From Klebsiella pneumoniae (lineage in GTDB: Bacteria > Pseudomonadota > Gammaproteobacteria > Ga0077536): a stretch of DNA of 6,323 nt. A program made the translations under genes and the position numbers. Numbering within the stretch: the first letter of the stretch is position 1; the number at the start of each line of letters is the position of its first letter. A model generated the notes under the pieces. It saw only the letters and a program-made list of their open reading frames with translations, did not search any database and was not told where the DNA came from. The stretch is taken from assembly GCA_945873015.1 (NCBI GenBank), contig CAMCBY010000256.1, positions 1 through 6,323 on the forward strand. Direction: 5' to 3'. Below, in pieces: positions 5,719-6,323 of the stretch.

Positions 5719-6323
5719 ATGCTCAAGTGGAAATTCGGCGATACCACTATCACCCAGCTCATCGAGCTCAAAGACGACAGCGGCTCGGTGCCGGTGCTAC
5801 CCGACGCAACGCCGGAAAATCTCGCCACCATCCCGTGGTTGAAGCCGCATTTCGTCACGCCCGACGGCAAGCTCATCCTCAACATCCAGATGATGATCAT
5901 CGAGACTCCGGACCGCAAGATGGTGGTCGATACCTGCATCGGTAACGACAAGAATCTCGCACTCGAAGCGTGGGCCAACATGCAGCGCCCCTTCATCGAC
6001 AACCTGAAAAAACTCGGCCACGACCCGGATTCCATCGACACCGTGATCTGCACCCATCTGCATGTCGATCATGTCGGTTGGAATACCAAGAAGGTCAACG
6101 GCAAATGGGTGCCGACCTTTCCGAACGCGCGGTATGTGATGGTTGAGTCCGAATTCAATCATTGGCAGCACCACCAGGACGACTTCGGGCCGGTATTCCA
6201 GGAATCGGTGCAGCCGGTGTTCGAAGCGGGTCTGGTCGATCTCGTCAAACCCGATCACCAGGTCGGCTCCGGTGTGTGGTTCGAACCGACACCCGGTCAC
6301 ACGCCCGGCCATATCAGCGTGCA
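5719..6323 (+). CDS. Metallo-beta-lactamase-fold hydrolase, N-terminal part
   Basis: The first 201 residues are visible and the frame runs off the right edge; family members are usually about 270-310 residues, so roughly a third is missing. The ATG at 5719 has AGGGGGAG (5704-5711) 7 bases upstream. The zinc motif is THLHVDHVGW (112-121; His113, His115, Asp117, His118), preceded by MVVDTCIGND, where the Asp of VDT lies in the expected strand. TPGHTPGH supplies the next zinc ligand (His194). There is no signal peptide, so it is cytoplasmic. The sequence WNTKKVNGKWVPTFPNARYV is typical of a large group annotated only as MBL-fold hydrolases, related to lactonases (AiiA/AidC) and to methyl parathion hydrolase-like enzymes. 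Lactone or ester hydrolysis is plausible but not shown. It is unlikely to be a true beta-lactamase, because there is no export signal. Confidence 0.92.
   Translation, partial: MLKWKFGDTTITQLIELKDDSGSVPVLPDATPENLATIPWLKPHFVTPDGKLILNIQMMIIETPDRKMVVDTCIGNDKNLALEAWANMQRPFIDNLKKLGHDPDSIDTVICTHLHVDHVGWNTKKVNGKWVPTFPNARYVMVESEFNHWQHHQDDFGPVFQESVQPVFEAGLVDLVKPDHQVGSGVWFEPTPGHTPGHISV

Noticed and set aside
5559..6312. Two minus-strand open frames opposite the metallo-hydrolase gene
   Set aside because: The plus-strand frame has the zinc motifs and a strong ribosome binding site, so the minus-strand frames are mirrors.

Overview
The window is GC-rich, densely coded bacterial chromosome. Strong purine-rich ribosome binding sites (GGGGAG, GGAG, AGGAGA types), a YjgR/HerA-like ATPase, a GFA protein and a REP-type palindrome pair with GTAG heads point to Pseudomonadota, most likely a gammaproteobacterium. 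That assignment is inferred from gene families and repeat style, not from a marker gene. There is no rRNA, tRNA, CRISPR array or transposase.

Left part (1-3403) is one regulated cluster. A multi-spanning membrane protein gene runs leftward off the window edge (1-425, minus). It is divergent from a rightward set of three genes: a TetR-family repressor (582-1217), a CrtC/AttH-type lipocalin-like protein of the DUF7064/DUF7065 type (1253-2416), and an ACAD10/11-type APH-fold phosphotransferase (2423-3403). The 156-base divergent gap holds a clear operator candidate: three TAGAC motifs at exact 13-base spacing that form two overlapping inverted repeats. The first covers the -35 box of a good leftward promoter. 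The simplest model is that the TetR protein represses the membrane protein gene and its own operon until a ligand, perhaps a lipid or isoprenoid intermediate, appears. The pathway is not known; the families fit catabolism or modification of hydrophobic acids, terpenoids or steroids.

Middle (3400-3482): an 83-base inverted pair of GTAG-headed palindromes (REP/BIME-like) follows the phosphotransferase and supplies its stop codon. It is followed by a housekeeping-type HerA-like ATPase of the DUF853/YjgR family (3513-5054), which is probably a separate transcription unit.

Right part: a GFA/CENP-V-type zinc protein (5131-5562, minus) converges on the ATPase gene and diverges from a metallo-beta-lactamase-fold hydrolase (5719 to the right edge, plus). 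The hydrolase keeps its zinc motifs but is cut by the window end.

No gap exceeds 300 bases. The two largest are the divergent regions 426-581 and 5563-5718. I see no obviously new multi-gene system. The most interesting items are the phased TetR operator with its uncharacterised lipid-type gene set, and the REP pair that forms the end of a gene.
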